DNA from: CAKSKB01 sp034186235
Lineage (GTDB): Bacteria > Bacillota > Clostridia > HGM11514
DNA: 18,293 bases
Reading direction: 5' to 3'
Assembly (NCBI GenBank): GCA_034186235.1
Contig: JAXGBA010000092.1
Span: 1-18,293 of the forward strand
The notes under the pieces are model-generated. The model saw nothing but the letters and a program-made list of their open reading frames with translations, was not told the DNA's origin and made no database searches. A program made the translations under genes and the position numbers. Positions 1 through 6,666 of this stretch are shown here, piece after piece. Numbering within the stretch: position 1 is the stretch's first letter; each line of letters starts with the position of its first letter.

Positions 1-905
1 AATGGAAGTCGGCAATGAGTGATTTCTCGGTGATGTCCTCCGCAAGAGCGCATCACATCAAAGGCAGCATCCCAAATTTCCTGCGGTGTATTTTCATCCA
101 CAAAAAGTTCTATCATTGGTCGTCTTTTCCCCTTAGCCGCTTTCAGACATTGAATTGTAAGCTCGTTGTATTCTGTATTTAAAGCCATAGAGTACCCGTT
201 GTTAACATCTAAATTGTCATATAAATTTTCGAGCAGCGGAACAATATCCTCACCGTCATAAAAATCATACAACTCTTTTGCAGGGCATCCAAGATTATCG
301 CAGTTGTCAAGGTACATAACGAAATTCCATGAAACCACTGCTTCATAAATATTGTCTGCTTTTTTGAGGGGGACTTTCTTTAGGGCATTTATAATTCTTT
401 CATCTGCATTCACCTCTTCAAGATAGTCAACGCATCTTTTAACATAGCATTTAATACCCTCATACACATGCAAAAGACCTTCTCTGAAATCAGCATCTTT
501 AATTTGTTTTATCCTCTCGGCATATGCATCTAAGCCTTCTCTAATTATCCTACCGTAATTTGGCATAGAATGACAGAACATATTTCCAGCAACAGCATGT
601 TCATCCGGAACTTTTGAACTATATTTACAAAAAACATTCTGATACTCTTTTATCAGATTTTCATTTTTTTCATTTACTTTACACCAATCTATATCTAACC
701 CGTTGAGATAATGCGGTCTGATTATCATATCATCATCTAAAACTCCTGATGGAAAAAGAGGCTTTTTATCATATTTATATAGTTTACAATTTTCATAATA
801 TCTTCTTATTCCCAAAGCCTTTCTGAAAAACAAGCTTCTGTTTTCATCCTCAAAAGTGCCACTTGCAGCAAATTCGCCTATTTTAATATAATCTTCAAAT
901 AACAT
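1..905 (-). CDS. Glycyl-radical-enzyme-like protein (pyruvate formate-lyase fold), N-terminal part
   Basis: The frame is open from ATG 905 to the window edge, so about 301 N-terminal residues are visible and the C-terminal half is missing. AAGGAGT lies 8 bases before the ATG. Three stretches resemble the N-terminal half of pyruvate-formate-lyase-like enzymes: a DEHAVAGNMFCHSMPNYG...GLDAYAERI segment (the usual 'GHxxPDYxxVLxxGL' region), a KVPLKKADNIYEAVVSW segment ('VPxxPPxTFxEAL'), and TEYNELTIQCLKA followed by PMIELFVDENTPQEIWDAA ('NELTxLxLxA ... DENTPxExWDAA'). The catalytic cysteine and the glycyl-radical loop lie outside the window, so activity and substrate cannot be judged. The last 15 or so codons (SCGGHHREITHC) match the family poorly. 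The gene diverges from an AraC-type regulator, a common arrangement for inducible catabolic genes. Family assignment is fairly good; substrate is unknown. Confidence 0.7.
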   Translation of the reverse strand, partial: MLFEDYIKIGEFAASGTFEDENRSLFFRKALGIRRYYENCKLYKYDKKPLFPSGVLDDDMIIRPHYLNGLDIDWCKVNEKNENLIKEYQNVFCKYSSKVPDEHAVAGNMFCHSMPNYGRIIREGLDAYAERIKQIKDADFREGLLHVYEGIKCYVKRCVDYLEEVNADERIINALKKVPLKKADNIYEAVVSWNFVMYLDNCDNLGCPAKELYDFYDGEDIVPLLENLYDNLDVNNGYSMALNTEYNELTIQCLKAAKGKRRPMIELFVDENTPQEIWDAAFDVMRSCGGHHREITHCRLP

Positions 906-926
906 AAAATCACACTCCTTTCTTGA

Positions 927-956
927 ATTATACCATTATCTTATTTATTTTGTCTA
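927..956 (-). promoter_or_regulatory. Predicted sigma-A promoter of the glycyl-radical-enzyme-like gene
   Basis: On the minus strand, TAGACA (951-956) is followed after 18 bases by TATAAT (927-932). The -10 is a perfect consensus, and the start codon is about 22 bases further on, preceded by AAGGAGT. The -35 overlaps the left half of the dyad at 950-963. Confidence 0.6.
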
Positions 957-963
957 TTGACAA
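950..963. promoter_or_regulatory. Inverted repeat between two divergent promoters (candidate operator)
   Basis: TTGTC-TATT-GACAA is a perfect 5+4+5 dyad. It lies where the -35 boxes of the leftward (951-956) and rightward (957-962) promoters sit back to back, so a bound protein would cover both. The dyad is short in an AT-rich spacer, so chance is possible. Confidence 0.35.
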
Positions 964-986
964 ATCATAGTATAATATGGTAAAAT
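957..986 (+). promoter_or_regulatory. Predicted sigma-A promoter of the truncated AraC-type gene
   Basis: TTGACA (957-962) is a perfect -35. After 18 bases comes TAAAAT (981-986), and an alternative TATAAT lies at 971-976 with a poor -35. The ATG at 1015 is preceded by AGGGG with 8 bases of spacing. Confidence 0.5.
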
Positions 987-1014
987 CATAACAAAAAGGA
1001 TAGGGGTATGCAAG

Positions 1015-1500
1015 ATGAGATATAATCTTTATGCTTATAACGGCAATGACGCTTTTGGAATATATTCTATAGGTTACAGCGATGACAAACTTGTCACACG
1101 TTTTGGACCGGCTCAAAGAAACAATTATATAATTCATTATGTACTTTCCGGTCACGGCTACTTCAATAATCATATCGTCAAGAAAGGTCAAGGCTTTTTG
1201 ATAACTCCGGGAATGATTGAACACTATTATCCCGATAGCAAAACTCCCTGGGCGTTTCTTTGGATAATATTGAATGATTCCGTAAACAACAATGCGATAT
1301 TCAAAGAGTACAACGCTAACCCCAAAACAAATATATTTGAATATAATAACATAATGAAGAATAATACAATAATACTTGTTCGCATTTTTACTTTATTCGC
1401 TGGTTGCATAACACTGTTCCTCACTTTATTAACAATCATCTTAAAAATCCACGAGCTACTCTTATTATGCTATCTGACATTTATTCATCAATTTCTTTAA
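1015..1500 (+). pseudogene. Truncated AraC-family regulator (sensor domain only)
   Basis: The first 110 or so residues look like the N-terminal cupin (arabinose-binding-like) domain of AraC regulators: the YIIHYVLSGHGYF strand, KKGQGFLITPGMIEHYYPD, then WAFLWIILND. An intact relative would be about 270-290 residues with two C-terminal helix-turn-helix motifs. Here the reading frame turns into hydrophobic low-complexity sequence after about residue 113 (about nucleotide 1355) and stops at residue 161. No AraC helix-turn-helix was found in any forward frame down to the terminator at 1936, so a simple frameshift does not explain the loss. The start is supported by AGGGG upstream and by the divergent promoter pair. 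If translated, the product could sense a ligand but not bind DNA. It was probably the regulator of the divergent glycyl-radical-enzyme-like gene before the break. Confidence 0.7.
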
Positions 1501-1542
1501 TTGATTTTTCTTTGTAAGTCATTATCACTCTCATCATTAACA

Positions 1543-1656
1543 TTACCACCAAATGCTGCAACCTTTTTTACTTCGTTTTTTTGGTATTGTGTTAACAAGA
1601 GTATCAATCTGAAAAAAATGATTTAACACGTCCTCCGATAAACCTAATAATTCCAT
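1543..1656 (-). CDS. Tiny ORF behind a strong promoter, unknown function
   Basis: A 37-codon ORF begins at ATG 1656 with AAAGG four bases upstream, about 13 bases after the predicted transcription start of the promoter at 1676-1704. The product starts MELLGLSEDVLNHFFQID and ends in a basic KKRSKK stretch. At the six-base T run 1564-1569 (A run on the coding strand), a one-base deletion would extend it to 52 residues ending at 1497, with a more protein-like tail (VAAFGGNVNDES). It may therefore be a frameshifted remnant. I do not recognise the family. It lies inside the AT-rich scar that replaced the end of the AraC-type gene. Confidence 0.3.
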   Translation of the reverse strand: MELLGLSEDVLNHFFQIDTLVNTIPKKRSKKGCSIWW

Positions 1657-1675
1657 AATACCTTTAGTTTTTTCA

Positions 1676-1704
1676 ATTGTATCATGATTCTACACCTGTG
1701 TCAA
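1676..1704 (-). promoter_or_regulatory. Near-consensus sigma-A promoter in the AT-rich scar
   Basis: On the minus strand, TTGACA (1699-1704) and TACAAT (1676-1681) are separated by exactly 17 bases. It would drive the tiny ORF at 1543-1656. The -35 box lies inside the inverted repeat at 1697-1713. Confidence 0.6.
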
Positions 1705-1713
1705 TATGACACA
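1697..1713. promoter_or_regulatory. Perfect inverted repeat over the -35 box (candidate operator)
   Basis: TGTGTC-AATAT-GACACA is a perfect 6+5+6 dyad that covers the -35 element of the leftward promoter. This placement is typical of a repressor site. The protein that would bind it is not identifiable in the window. Confidence 0.45.
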
Positions 1714-1935
1714 AATATTTTCGTCAATTCAACCATATATCTTATCAACATTTGAATGATTTAGGATGCATAACAGTAAATATAGTCTTTCCGTTCCAAA
1801 TATTGCTGCTAAATATTATGCTGAATGGAAAGCAAATTCACTATTGCAAAGAAACTGAAATGCCTTCTTGATTTACACTCCCTTTATAGATTTTGCACCC
1901 CCTTAATGACATTCTATTAAAATATAACTTCTTTC
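1714..1935. other. AT-rich stretch without a recognisable gene
   Basis: No open frame with a ribosome binding site, no RNA gene and no transposase fragment is visible on either strand. Stops are frequent in all six frames. Together with 1356-1542 it makes up the material that follows the break in the AraC-type gene. Confidence 0.5.
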
Positions 1936-1988
1936 ACCGAGAGTTCTTATAGAATTTGAGATGTTCTATAAACACTCTCGGTTTTTTA
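1936..1988 (+). terminator. Long two-part hairpin terminator
   Basis: ACCGAGAGT (1936-1944) pairs with ACTCTCGGT (1974-1982). Inside it TTATAGAA (1947-1954) pairs with TTCTATAA (1964-1971), with a 2x2 internal loop and a 9-base end loop. Six T follow (1982-1987). It ends rightward transcripts and is a good candidate for the original terminator of the AraC-type gene. Confidence 0.8.
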
Positions 1989-2179
1989 TTGCCTTTAATC
2001 AGCATGCGGATAACTTTTATCACTCACCGTCCATACTGATTATTTTTTTATTATTCCTTTTTGCAGTATTCAGAATGTCCTGTGTTACGAGTATATATGG
2101 AACAATTTCAAGCAATGCGATATTGAAGAAAACGGCACGATTGATATTCAGGATTAATCATTATTCTGCAAGCAATGAT
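1988..2179 (+). other. Intergenic stretch with a possible decayed coding tail
   Basis: A forward ATG at 1961 opens a 96-codon frame, but it starts inside the terminator loop and looks random. Another forward frame reads a protein-like tail (YEYIWNNFKQCDIEENG) and stops at 2155-2157, 22 bases before the next terminator hairpin. It could be the end of a lost rightward gene. No start, ribosome site or family match is visible. Confidence 0.25.
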
Positions 2180-2226
2180 GTAAAAAACATGGCTTCAACA
2201 ATGATTTGTTGCAGCCATGTTTTTAC
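2180..2226. terminator. Long hairpin terminator, possibly bidirectional
   Basis: GTAAAAAACATGGCT (2180-2194) pairs with AGCCATGTTTTTAC (2213-2226) with one bulged A. A further AACAA/TTGTT pair sits inside (2197-2201 and 2206-2210) around a TGAT loop. T-rich arms on both strands allow function in either direction. It separates the scar from the abrB gene. Confidence 0.7.
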
Positions 2227-2233
2227 CTTAAAC

Positions 2234-2261
2234 AAAAAATCCGCCGAATAATTCGGCGGTT
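2234..2261 (-). terminator. Intrinsic terminator of the abrB-like gene
   Basis: A GC-rich palindrome, CCGCCGAA-TAA-TTCGGCGG (2241-2259), is followed on the minus strand by a T run (2234-2239). It lies 14 bases beyond the stop codon of the AbrB-family gene. Confidence 0.85.
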
Positions 2262-2275
2262 AATGTAGTACTGTA

Positions 2276-2515
2276 CTATTTTTTAAGTTCTCTGAGACAG
2301 TCATTGCAAATATTTTTGTCTTTGTAAACAATAACATCTCCCGCATTGCCGCAAAAAATGCATGCCGGCTCATACTTTTTCAAAATAATCATGTTACCGT
2401 CAACATAAATTTCAAGAGCGTCTCTCGGGTCTATATTCAGAGTACGCCTAAGCTCCTTCGGTAAAACGATTCTTCCCAACTCGTCAACTTTCCTGACTAT
2501 TCCAGTTGATTTCAT
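2276..2515 (-). CDS. AbrB/SpoVT-type transcriptional regulator with a Cys4 tail
   Basis: This is a 79-residue DNA-binding protein. Residues 1-45 (MKSTGIVRKVDELGRIVLPK...) form the swapped-hairpin AbrB domain that binds DNA as a dimer or tetramer. The C-terminal part has CIFCG and CNDC pairs (CxxC...CxxC), which could bind zinc; such tails are common in clostridial AbrB relatives. The frame is open 17 codons further upstream, but the start was placed at the MKSTG methionine: GGAGG lies 7 bases before it and the longer frame would run through the promoter -10. The gene is monocistronic, with its own promoter (2535-2563) and terminator (2234-2261). Its targets are unknown. It lies just downstream of the glycan operon and might regulate it, but nothing in the sequence shows this. 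Confidence 0.9.
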   Translation of the reverse strand: MKSTGIVRKVDELGRIVLPKELRRTLNIDPRDALEIYVDGNMIILKKYEPACIFCGNAGDVIVYKDKNICNDCLRELKK

Positions 2516-2534
2516 AATACCACCTCCATCGAAT

Positions 2535-2563
2535 ATATTATCACATTTTTGTTCATATGTCAA
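2535..2563 (-). promoter_or_regulatory. Consensus sigma-A promoter of the abrB-like gene
   Basis: TTGACA (2558-2563), 17 bases, TAATAT (2535-2540) on the minus strand. The ribosome site GGAGG begins only about 10 bases after the -10, so the leader is very short. No clear intrinsic terminator separates this promoter from the AraC-type gene ending at 2682, so readthrough from the large operon into abrB is possible. Confidence 0.8.
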
Positions 2564-2681
2564 CAAATAAATTGATATTTTTGCAATTTTTTACGAATTT
2601 AGCCGTTTACATTACATTTATAACCATTTTTGGCAATATAACTACCAATAACATCATTATGCTCCGGTATTCGAAGTTTTA

Positions 2682-3464
2682 TCAGCGCATACTTTTTTCC
2701 GAAAATTCTCTTCTTAATTCAACCGGAGTTTTGTTCATTTTGGACTTTATTATATGGTTAAGATAATTCTGACTGCCAAAGCCGCACCGCCGTGAAATTT
2801 CCGCAATGCTCAGCTCTGATGTTTTAATAAGCTTAACCGCATGGCTGAGGCGTATATCGGCAATATATCCGCAAGGTGTCATACCTATGATTTCCTTAAA
2901 TTTCATACGGTAAAAGTTGGTGCTCAAATATGCCATATCGGCAAGTTCGCAAAGCGAAAGAGACTGCGAAAAGTGATTATCAATATAATCACGCGTTTTC
3001 ATTATATTTTTATAATATTTATGAATAGTTAAATCACTCTTTTTTTCACGCTTTTCCGAGCCGAATGCAAGATTGAGAACCGAGAAAATCCCGGCATAGG
3101 CTGAAAGCATATTACCGTCATTAACCTTAAGTTCAAGCATAATATCCCGTAATTTATCCGAACAAAAGCTGTCTGTAACGGAAGTTGGCGGAAGCGAATC
3201 CAAGAGGCTGCAGGTATCAATATCATCACATATAAAATGAAAAGCTCTGCACGAAAAATTGCCTACTGTAAAGCGCTCATCACCGGGCTTTGCAAAAATA
3301 ACCGTCGGCTGGCTGTGCTCAATTCTGTTATCATTTACAAAACTCAAACTGTCATCTTTAGGATAAAGCTCAAACTCGTACTGTTCTACACGTCTTTTCT
3401 TGGTTATATCGCACTTAAAATAATCTCTCGAAACAAAATCATCGCTGAAAGTCAGTTTTATCAC
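2682..3464 (-). CDS. AraC-family transcriptional regulator
   Basis: About 260 residues. The last 100 or so form the two-helix-turn-helix AraC DNA-binding domain: SLSLCELADMAYLSTNFYR-MKFKEIIGMTPCGYI, then the second motif SIAEISRRCGFGSQNYLNH and the terminal KTPVELR. The N-terminal part is a diverged beta-rich sensor region (VIFAKPGDERFTVGNFSCRAFHF). The frame is open to a GTG at 3473, but that codon shares a base with the GAGG ribosome site. A second GTG at 3464 lies 8 bases after GAGG and is the better start. It is the last gene of the minus-strand run, 21 bases after glmM, so it is probably co-transcribed with the glycan genes and could respond to an envelope or sugar signal. The ligand is not predictable. 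Confidence 0.9.
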   Translation of the reverse strand: MIKLTFSDDFVSRDYFKCDITKKRRVEQYEFELYPKDDSLSFVNDNRIEHSQPTVIFAKPGDERFTVGNFSCRAFHFICDDIDTCSLLDSLPPTSVTDSFCSDKLRDIMLELKVNDGNMLSAYAGIFSVLNLAFGSEKREKKSDLTIHKYYKNIMKTRDYIDNHFSQSLSLCELADMAYLSTNFYRMKFKEIIGMTPCGYIADIRLSHAVKLIKTSELSIAEISRRCGFGSQNYLNHIIKSKMNKTPVELRREFSEKSMR

Positions 3465-3485
3465 AAAATGCACCTCACAGCAAAA

Positions 3486-4823
3486 TTAATATCCTTTATC
3501 TGCAATTTTATCAATCAGCACAGTGCAAATATCATTGCACAGATTTTCGTTCTCAGCTTCAACCATAACCCTTATAACAGGCTCTGTACCGCTTTTTCTA
3601 AGCACTACTCTGCCGTTGCCTGCGAGTTTGTTTTCGGCCTTTTTCTTTTCGGCAGCAATAACGGCATCGCAAATAACGGCATCTTTATCATCAACCTTTA
3701 TTTTCTTTGTAATCTGCGGATAAAGAGTAAAGCTTTCGGTAAGCTTTGAAAGCGGAAGTTTGCTTTCAATAAATATCTCCATAATCTTTATTGCGGTTAT
3801 AAGCCCATCGCCCGTAGTGCCGTACTTTGAAAAAATAATATGCCCGGATTCCTCACCGCCGAGACTTAAAGAGTTTTTCTGCATAGCCTCATAAATATTC
3901 TTATCACCGACATCGGTTTTGAGTGAACTGATACCAAACCCTTCAAGTGCCCTATCAAGCCCCATATTACACATAACCGTCGAAACAACCGTGTTTTGAT
4001 TAAGTTCACCCTTATTCTTCATATACTCCGCACAAATATAGAGTATATGATTTCCGTTAAGTTCTTTCCCGTTTTCGTCAACCGCAATGCATCTGTCGGC
4101 GTCACCGTCAAATGCAAAGCCAATATCAAGCTTGTTTTCAACAACAAATTTCTGCAGCTGAGCAATATGGGTTGAACCGCAGTTTTCATTAATATTCAAA
4201 CCGTCAGGGTGGTTATTGATAACAAATGTAGAAGCACCGAGAGCGTCAAAAATACTCTTGGCAAGCATCCATGTGCTTCCGTTTGAGCAATCCAGCCCGA
4301 CATTAATCCCCTTGTATGAATGGCATGCAAGAGAAATAATATAGCCTATATATCTGTTTCTTCCGGCTGCATAGTCAACCGTACAGCCAATGTTTTCGCC
4401 TGTAGCAAACGGAATTTCGCCAAGCTCGCCGTCGATGTAGCTTTCAATATCAAGCAGCATAGACTCGCTCATCTTTTCGCCGCGGCTGTTAATCAGTTTT
4501 ATTCCGTTGTCATAATACGGATTATGGCTCGCCGAAATCATAATGCCGCAGTCGAAATCCTCAGTTCTGGCGACATATGAAACAGACGGCGTTGTGGTAA
4601 CATGAAGAAGATACGCATCGGCGCCGCTTGCAACAAGCCCCGCAACCAAAGAATATTCAAACATATAGCTTGACCGCCTCGTATCCTTGCCGATAACAAT
4701 CTTGCACTTGTGCTCTTTGCCGTAATGCCAGCCAAGGTATCTGCCAACCTTATAGGCATGTTCGACATTCAAAAACTTATTAGCTTCACCGCGGAATCCG
4801 TCCGTGCCGAAATATTTACCCAT
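3486..4823 (-). CDS. glmM: Phosphoglucosamine mutase
   Basis: Converts glucosamine-6-phosphate to glucosamine-1-phosphate, the step that feeds UDP-GlcNAc for peptidoglycan and other envelope glycans; cytoplasmic. At 445 residues it has full family length. All signature motifs are present: N-terminal KYFGTDGFRG, the phosphoserine loop SASHNP (residues 97-102, catalytic Ser99), the metal loop DGDADR (239-244), the sugar-binding GGEESGH (322-328) and the phosphate-binding RKSGTEPVIRVM (409-420). GGAG lies 10 bases before the ATG and overlaps the stop region of the upstream pseudo-ATPase gene (13-base gap). In many Firmicutes glmM follows the c-di-AMP synthase genes cdaA-cdaR. Here it sits at the end of a glycan operon instead, suggesting precursor supply for that glycan or a second copy. 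Phosphomannomutase is less likely given the motif set. Confidence 0.93.
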   Translation of the reverse strand: MGKYFGTDGFRGEANKFLNVEHAYKVGRYLGWHYGKEHKCKIVIGKDTRRSSYMFEYSLVAGLVASGADAYLLHVTTTPSVSYVARTEDFDCGIMISASHNPYYDNGIKLINSRGEKMSESMLLDIESYIDGELGEIPFATGENIGCTVDYAAGRNRYIGYIISLACHSYKGINVGLDCSNGSTWMLAKSIFDALGASTFVINNHPDGLNINENCGSTHIAQLQKFVVENKLDIGFAFDGDADRCIAVDENGKELNGNHILYICAEYMKNKGELNQNTVVSTVMCNMGLDRALEGFGISSLKTDVGDKNIYEAMQKNSLSLGGEESGHIIFSKYGTTGDGLITAIKIMEIFIESKLPLSKLTESFTLYPQITKKIKVDDKDAVICDAVIAAEKKKAENKLAGNGRVVLRKSGTEPVIRVMVEAENENLCNDICTVLIDKIADKGY

Positions 4824-4836
4824 GAACGCTATGCTC

Positions 4837-6660
4837 CTAATACAATTTATTATGTCTGAAAATAATCATAGCCGAAAGCCCTGCGTAAAGAAGCGCTTCG
4901 CAGAGAAGCACAGCAAAAACAGAAGTTTTTCCGAAAAACATAAATAATATCACTATGATTTTCAGAGCAGCAAACGCAAAAAACGATATTCTCGAAAGGC
5001 TTTTTGCCATATGTGCAAGTTCGATTACATCGGCGCAGCGCTCAACCGAACTTCCTGCAACCGCAACGGTTGCATCAACATATGCGTCATCGATTTTTTC
5101 TTTGCCGAGGTATACCGAATAAACGCCGGAAACAAGCCAGTCATGCCAGCCGAAAAGCGCAATTCTGCCGCGGACATTATCCATAATGTCATTAAGAATC
5201 TTCGTTCTGTCATCATCAACCGAGAAATAATCGGCTTTAAGAATATTTCTTATATTTTCTATACCGCTTTCTTCCTCGCAGCCAAAAACAACAAAATTCT
5301 TCACTCCGCAGCGCTTCATATCCGCTATAACATCGGAAAGAATATAAAAATCATTGCGTTTGAATTTTATATTACCTATATAATTTCCGTCAACCGCAAA
5401 ATGTATTCCCGAAAAACCGGCATCCGTATTAAACGGAATATAAACTTTCGATTTGAGCATAAAATCGGTATTTCCCGAAACAATCTGATGCCCGTCAATA
5501 TATGCAAAACAGCCGGAATGGTCAAAATCTTTGTAACCGCTTATGCGTGCGGAAGAATCGGTATATCCCGAATAAAGGCATACCGCAGCGGCATAAGGAA
5601 GCGTGGACTTTGAATAAAGCGCCGAAGCGATGTCTTTGAGATTATCTTCTGAATACTCATCAAAGACTTCAATGCTTTCAACTTCAAACGAGCCGATTTT
5701 TTCCTTGAATTCAAAAACCGCCGTTGAAACTCCCGAAAGCCCGGCAACCGTGTCGGCACTGTTAAATACAATGCCGTTTGAAGCACCGCTGTATAATGAT
5801 TTTATGATGGCAAAATCCATTATATTCTTAACCGAAACCGATGCCGAAAGAAGAAGCAGCACAACAACACAGTCGAATTTAATATTTGTAAAAAATGAAA
5901 TAAGCAAAGCTATGAGCGAAGCAAAGAGAAGCAGGGATGAAATAATTCTTGTATATCTGTTTAATACGGGATATCCCCTTCTCGCTGCAGAAAATGCCTT
6001 TTCGGCATGCTTTTTAAGCACCTCCGCATGAGTTTTGTCGACAGAATTGGAGGACTCATAAATAATCTGTGACGAAAGATTTATATACCCAGCCATAACA
6101 CGGTCGTTTATTCCGATATCCTTTGTTTCGTGCTCATGAGTTACGGTTTCAGTGTTAACAGCCGAGAAACCGTCCATAACAATACCATCGGTGAGGAAAA
6201 TTTCGCCCGGGTTAACAACAATCTTGTCCCCTTTTTTTATCTGGTCTGGCATGCTGACGGAAACAGCACCGAACTCGTCGATTACATTAACATGCTCAAC
6301 GCTGTTTTCGGGATAAAGCGAATAAGCCGACTGAAAATAACCGATAAACGCTTTTTCGAGAACGCCGAGGTAATAGCATATATTAACCGTAAGCGCCGCA
6401 TATTTTATACCGAGAACAAGCGAGAATGCATTTACGAGAAACAGAATAACCGTATCGTTAAGCACTTTTTTCTGAATAACCGAAACCGCTGCACGGTAAA
6501 GGCTTTCAGCGGTAACCATAAGATATGCTATTACAAAAAAGGTTGTTGAAATACCGCTGCTTTTTGAGGAACATCCGACAAAGATAAGAAATACAGCAGC
6601 AACAAGGCGAACAATACGCAGTATACCCTCTTTTTCTTTAAGATTAGCCAGCTTTTTCAC
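4837..6660 (-). CDS. P-type-ATPase-like membrane protein lacking all catalytic motifs (pseudo-enzyme)
   Basis: 607 residues with the layout of a P1B heavy-metal ATPase: four N-terminal membrane helices (about 13-30, 37-56, 67-86, 88-108), an actuator-like domain (GDKIVVNPGE 144-153, DGIVMDG 158-164, AGYINL 190-195), two helices (238-258, 262-281), a P/N-like region, and two last helices (557-577, 580-600). The functional residues are gone. The TGE loop reads THE (174-176). The CPC transport site is SASVS. The phosphorylation motif DKTGT is replaced by EFKEK after Phe316. The HP motif reads LP. TGD reads GCE. GDGxND reads GWHDW (504-508). It should therefore neither be phosphorylated nor pump ions. 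There is no N-terminal metal-binding domain. The start is GTG with AAGGA 9 bases upstream. It lies between a glycosyltransferase (6 bases) and glmM (13 bases). With no stops or frameshifts over 1.8 kb it appears maintained. It may have a structural, sensing or scaffold role in glycan assembly. Confidence 0.8.
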   Translation of the reverse strand: MKKLANLKEKEGILRIVRLVAAVFLIFVGCSSKSSGISTTFFVIAYLMVTAESLYRAAVSVIQKKVLNDTVILFLVNAFSLVLGIKYAALTVNICYYLGVLEKAFIGYFQSAYSLYPENSVEHVNVIDEFGAVSVSMPDQIKKGDKIVVNPGEIFLTDGIVMDGFSAVNTETVTHEHETKDIGINDRVMAGYINLSSQIIYESSNSVDKTHAEVLKKHAEKAFSAARRGYPVLNRYTRIISSLLLFASLIALLISFFTNIKFDCVVVLLLLSASVSVKNIMDFAIIKSLYSGASNGIVFNSADTVAGLSGVSTAVFEFKEKIGSFEVESIEVFDEYSEDNLKDIASALYSKSTLPYAAAVCLYSGYTDSSARISGYKDFDHSGCFAYIDGHQIVSGNTDFMLKSKVYIPFNTDAGFSGIHFAVDGNYIGNIKFKRNDFYILSDVIADMKRCGVKNFVVFGCEEESGIENIRNILKADYFSVDDDRTKILNDIMDNVRGRIALFGWHDWLVSGVYSVYLGKEKIDDAYVDATVAVAGSSVERCADVIELAHMAKSLSRISFFAFAALKIIVILFMFFGKTSVFAVLLCEALLYAGLSAMIIFRHNKLY

Positions 6661-6666
6661 TTGAAA

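Noticed and set aside
1564..1569. Programmed -1 frameshift at the homopolymer in the tiny ORF
   Set aside because: The A run is not in the X XXY YYZ phase relative to the zero frame, and the better-looking extension needs a one-base deletion, so mutation or sequencing error is more likely.
1356..2179. Intact insertion sequence or integron cassette
   Set aside because: No transposase or integrase frame, no terminal inverted repeats and no target duplication could be recognised by eye.
2180..2226. Small RNA or insertion-sequence end suggested by the long hairpin
   Set aside because: The T-rich arms and the position between converging units fit a terminator; no partner inverted repeat was found at the other side of the scar.
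1961..2251. Forward 96-codon ORF in the intergenic region
   Set aside because: It starts inside the loop of the terminator at 1936-1988, has no ribosome site, runs through the second terminator hairpin, and shows no family resemblance.
5011..5613. Forward 200-codon ORF opposite the pseudo-ATPase gene
   Set aside because: Antisense shadow; Ile/Asn/Lys-rich composition without any domain pattern. I checked it because the minus-strand gene is degenerate in its motifs, but the minus frame carries the membrane and actuator patterns.
4837..6660. Active heavy-metal exporter
   Set aside because: The overall layout suggests it, but the phosphorylated aspartate motif, the CPC metal site and the hinge motif are all absent.
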